Shown here piece by piece: positions 5,039 through 5,203 of a stretch of 5,203 nt of DNA (the first letter of the stretch is position 1; the number at the start of each line of letters is the position of its first letter). Where the stretch lies: assembly GCA_012727685.1 (NCBI GenBank), contig JAAYGO010000228.1, positions 1 through 5,203 of the forward strand, given 5' to 3'. The stretch is from Bacillota bacterium (GTDB lineage Bacteria > Bacillota > Dethiobacteria > DTU022). The position numbers were made by a program, and so were the translations under genes. The notes below the pieces were generated by a model. That model had not been told where the DNA came from. It made no database searches and saw only the letters and a program-made list of their open reading frames with translations.

Positions 5039-5203
5039 TTACCATTTTTTGTAGTACAAAAATAATTAAAAGTATGCTAGCAGCCTGTGTGATTATTAAA
5101 GCTAAAATCAGCTGTGCCGTTATTAATTAACCCATAACATAGGGCGCATAAAAGCTAAATTTTAATTAAACAGCAGCCTACAGTACCATGATTAATCTTT
5201 AGT
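5039..5203. other. AT-rich intergenic region with no supported gene
   Basis: All six frames are broken by frequent stops. The region holds a 17-bp palindrome (5046-5062), a pair of imperfect direct repeats (5081-5126), and short TTAATTAA-type runs. No RNA gene or terminator is recognised. Confidence 0.6.
5046..5062. repeat. Perfect 17-bp palindrome TTTTTGTA-G-TACAAAAA
   Basis: The arms are 8 bp around one central base. The tight centre suggests an operator rather than an RNA hairpin. On the - strand it lies just upstream of the possible small ORF (ATG at 5038). The core TGTA-N-TACA is the reverse arrangement of the CopY/BlaI-type TACA-N-TGTA, so those regulators are not indicated. Confidence 0.45.

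Overview
The window looks like chromosomal DNA from an anaerobic, low-to-mid GC Firmicute (Clostridia or Negativicutes type). The basis is strong purine-rich Shine-Dalgarno sites, a GTG start, short AT-rich intergenic promoter regions, a cysteine-rich iron-sulfur protein, and a metal/redox operon of a kind I associate with anaerobic Firmicutes. The genus cannot be fixed from this sequence alone.

Left part, + strand (1-2106). The 3' end of a QueG-like (epoxyqueuosine reductase-like) protein with eight cysteines, enough for two [4Fe-4S] clusters, enters from the left edge. After 23 bp comes a membrane-anchored PAS-GGDEF diguanylate cyclase. Its reading frame stops early at 2026, but the missing end of the GGDEF domain is intact one frame away (2017-2106). 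This is explained by a single missing A in the run at 2016-2018. A hairpin lies in the convergent gap to the next genes.

Centre, - strand (2215-4682). Three closely spaced genes read right to left: a 100-residue protein resembling the RIC/ScdA/YtfE iron-sulfur repair family but lacking most di-iron ligands; a 617-residue P1B-type heavy-metal ATPase; and a separate 75-76 residue HMA metal-binding protein with a TCPSC site. The ATPase has no N-terminal HMA domain, and its membrane metal site reads CPG where CPC, SPC, CPH or TPC would be usual, with HEAS in the last membrane helix. The HMA protein probably stands in for the missing HMA domain as carrier or regulator. The likely role is metal (perhaps iron) export linked to redox or nitrosative stress, but the metal is not determined by the sequence.

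Right part (4683-5203). The upstream region of the operon holds a candidate promoter whose -35 overlaps a TGTAA-N7-TTACA inverted repeat. It also holds a divergent + strand promoter-like site overlapping a 13-bp palindrome. Directly behind that site is a 19-codon stretch that reads as the recognition-helix region of a Crp/Fnr-family regulator. It looks like the remnant of a divergently transcribed regulator of the operon. Further right are a GC-rich possible small ORF on the - strand (50 or 39 codons), a 17-bp perfect palindrome, and AT-rich DNA with no gene that I can support.
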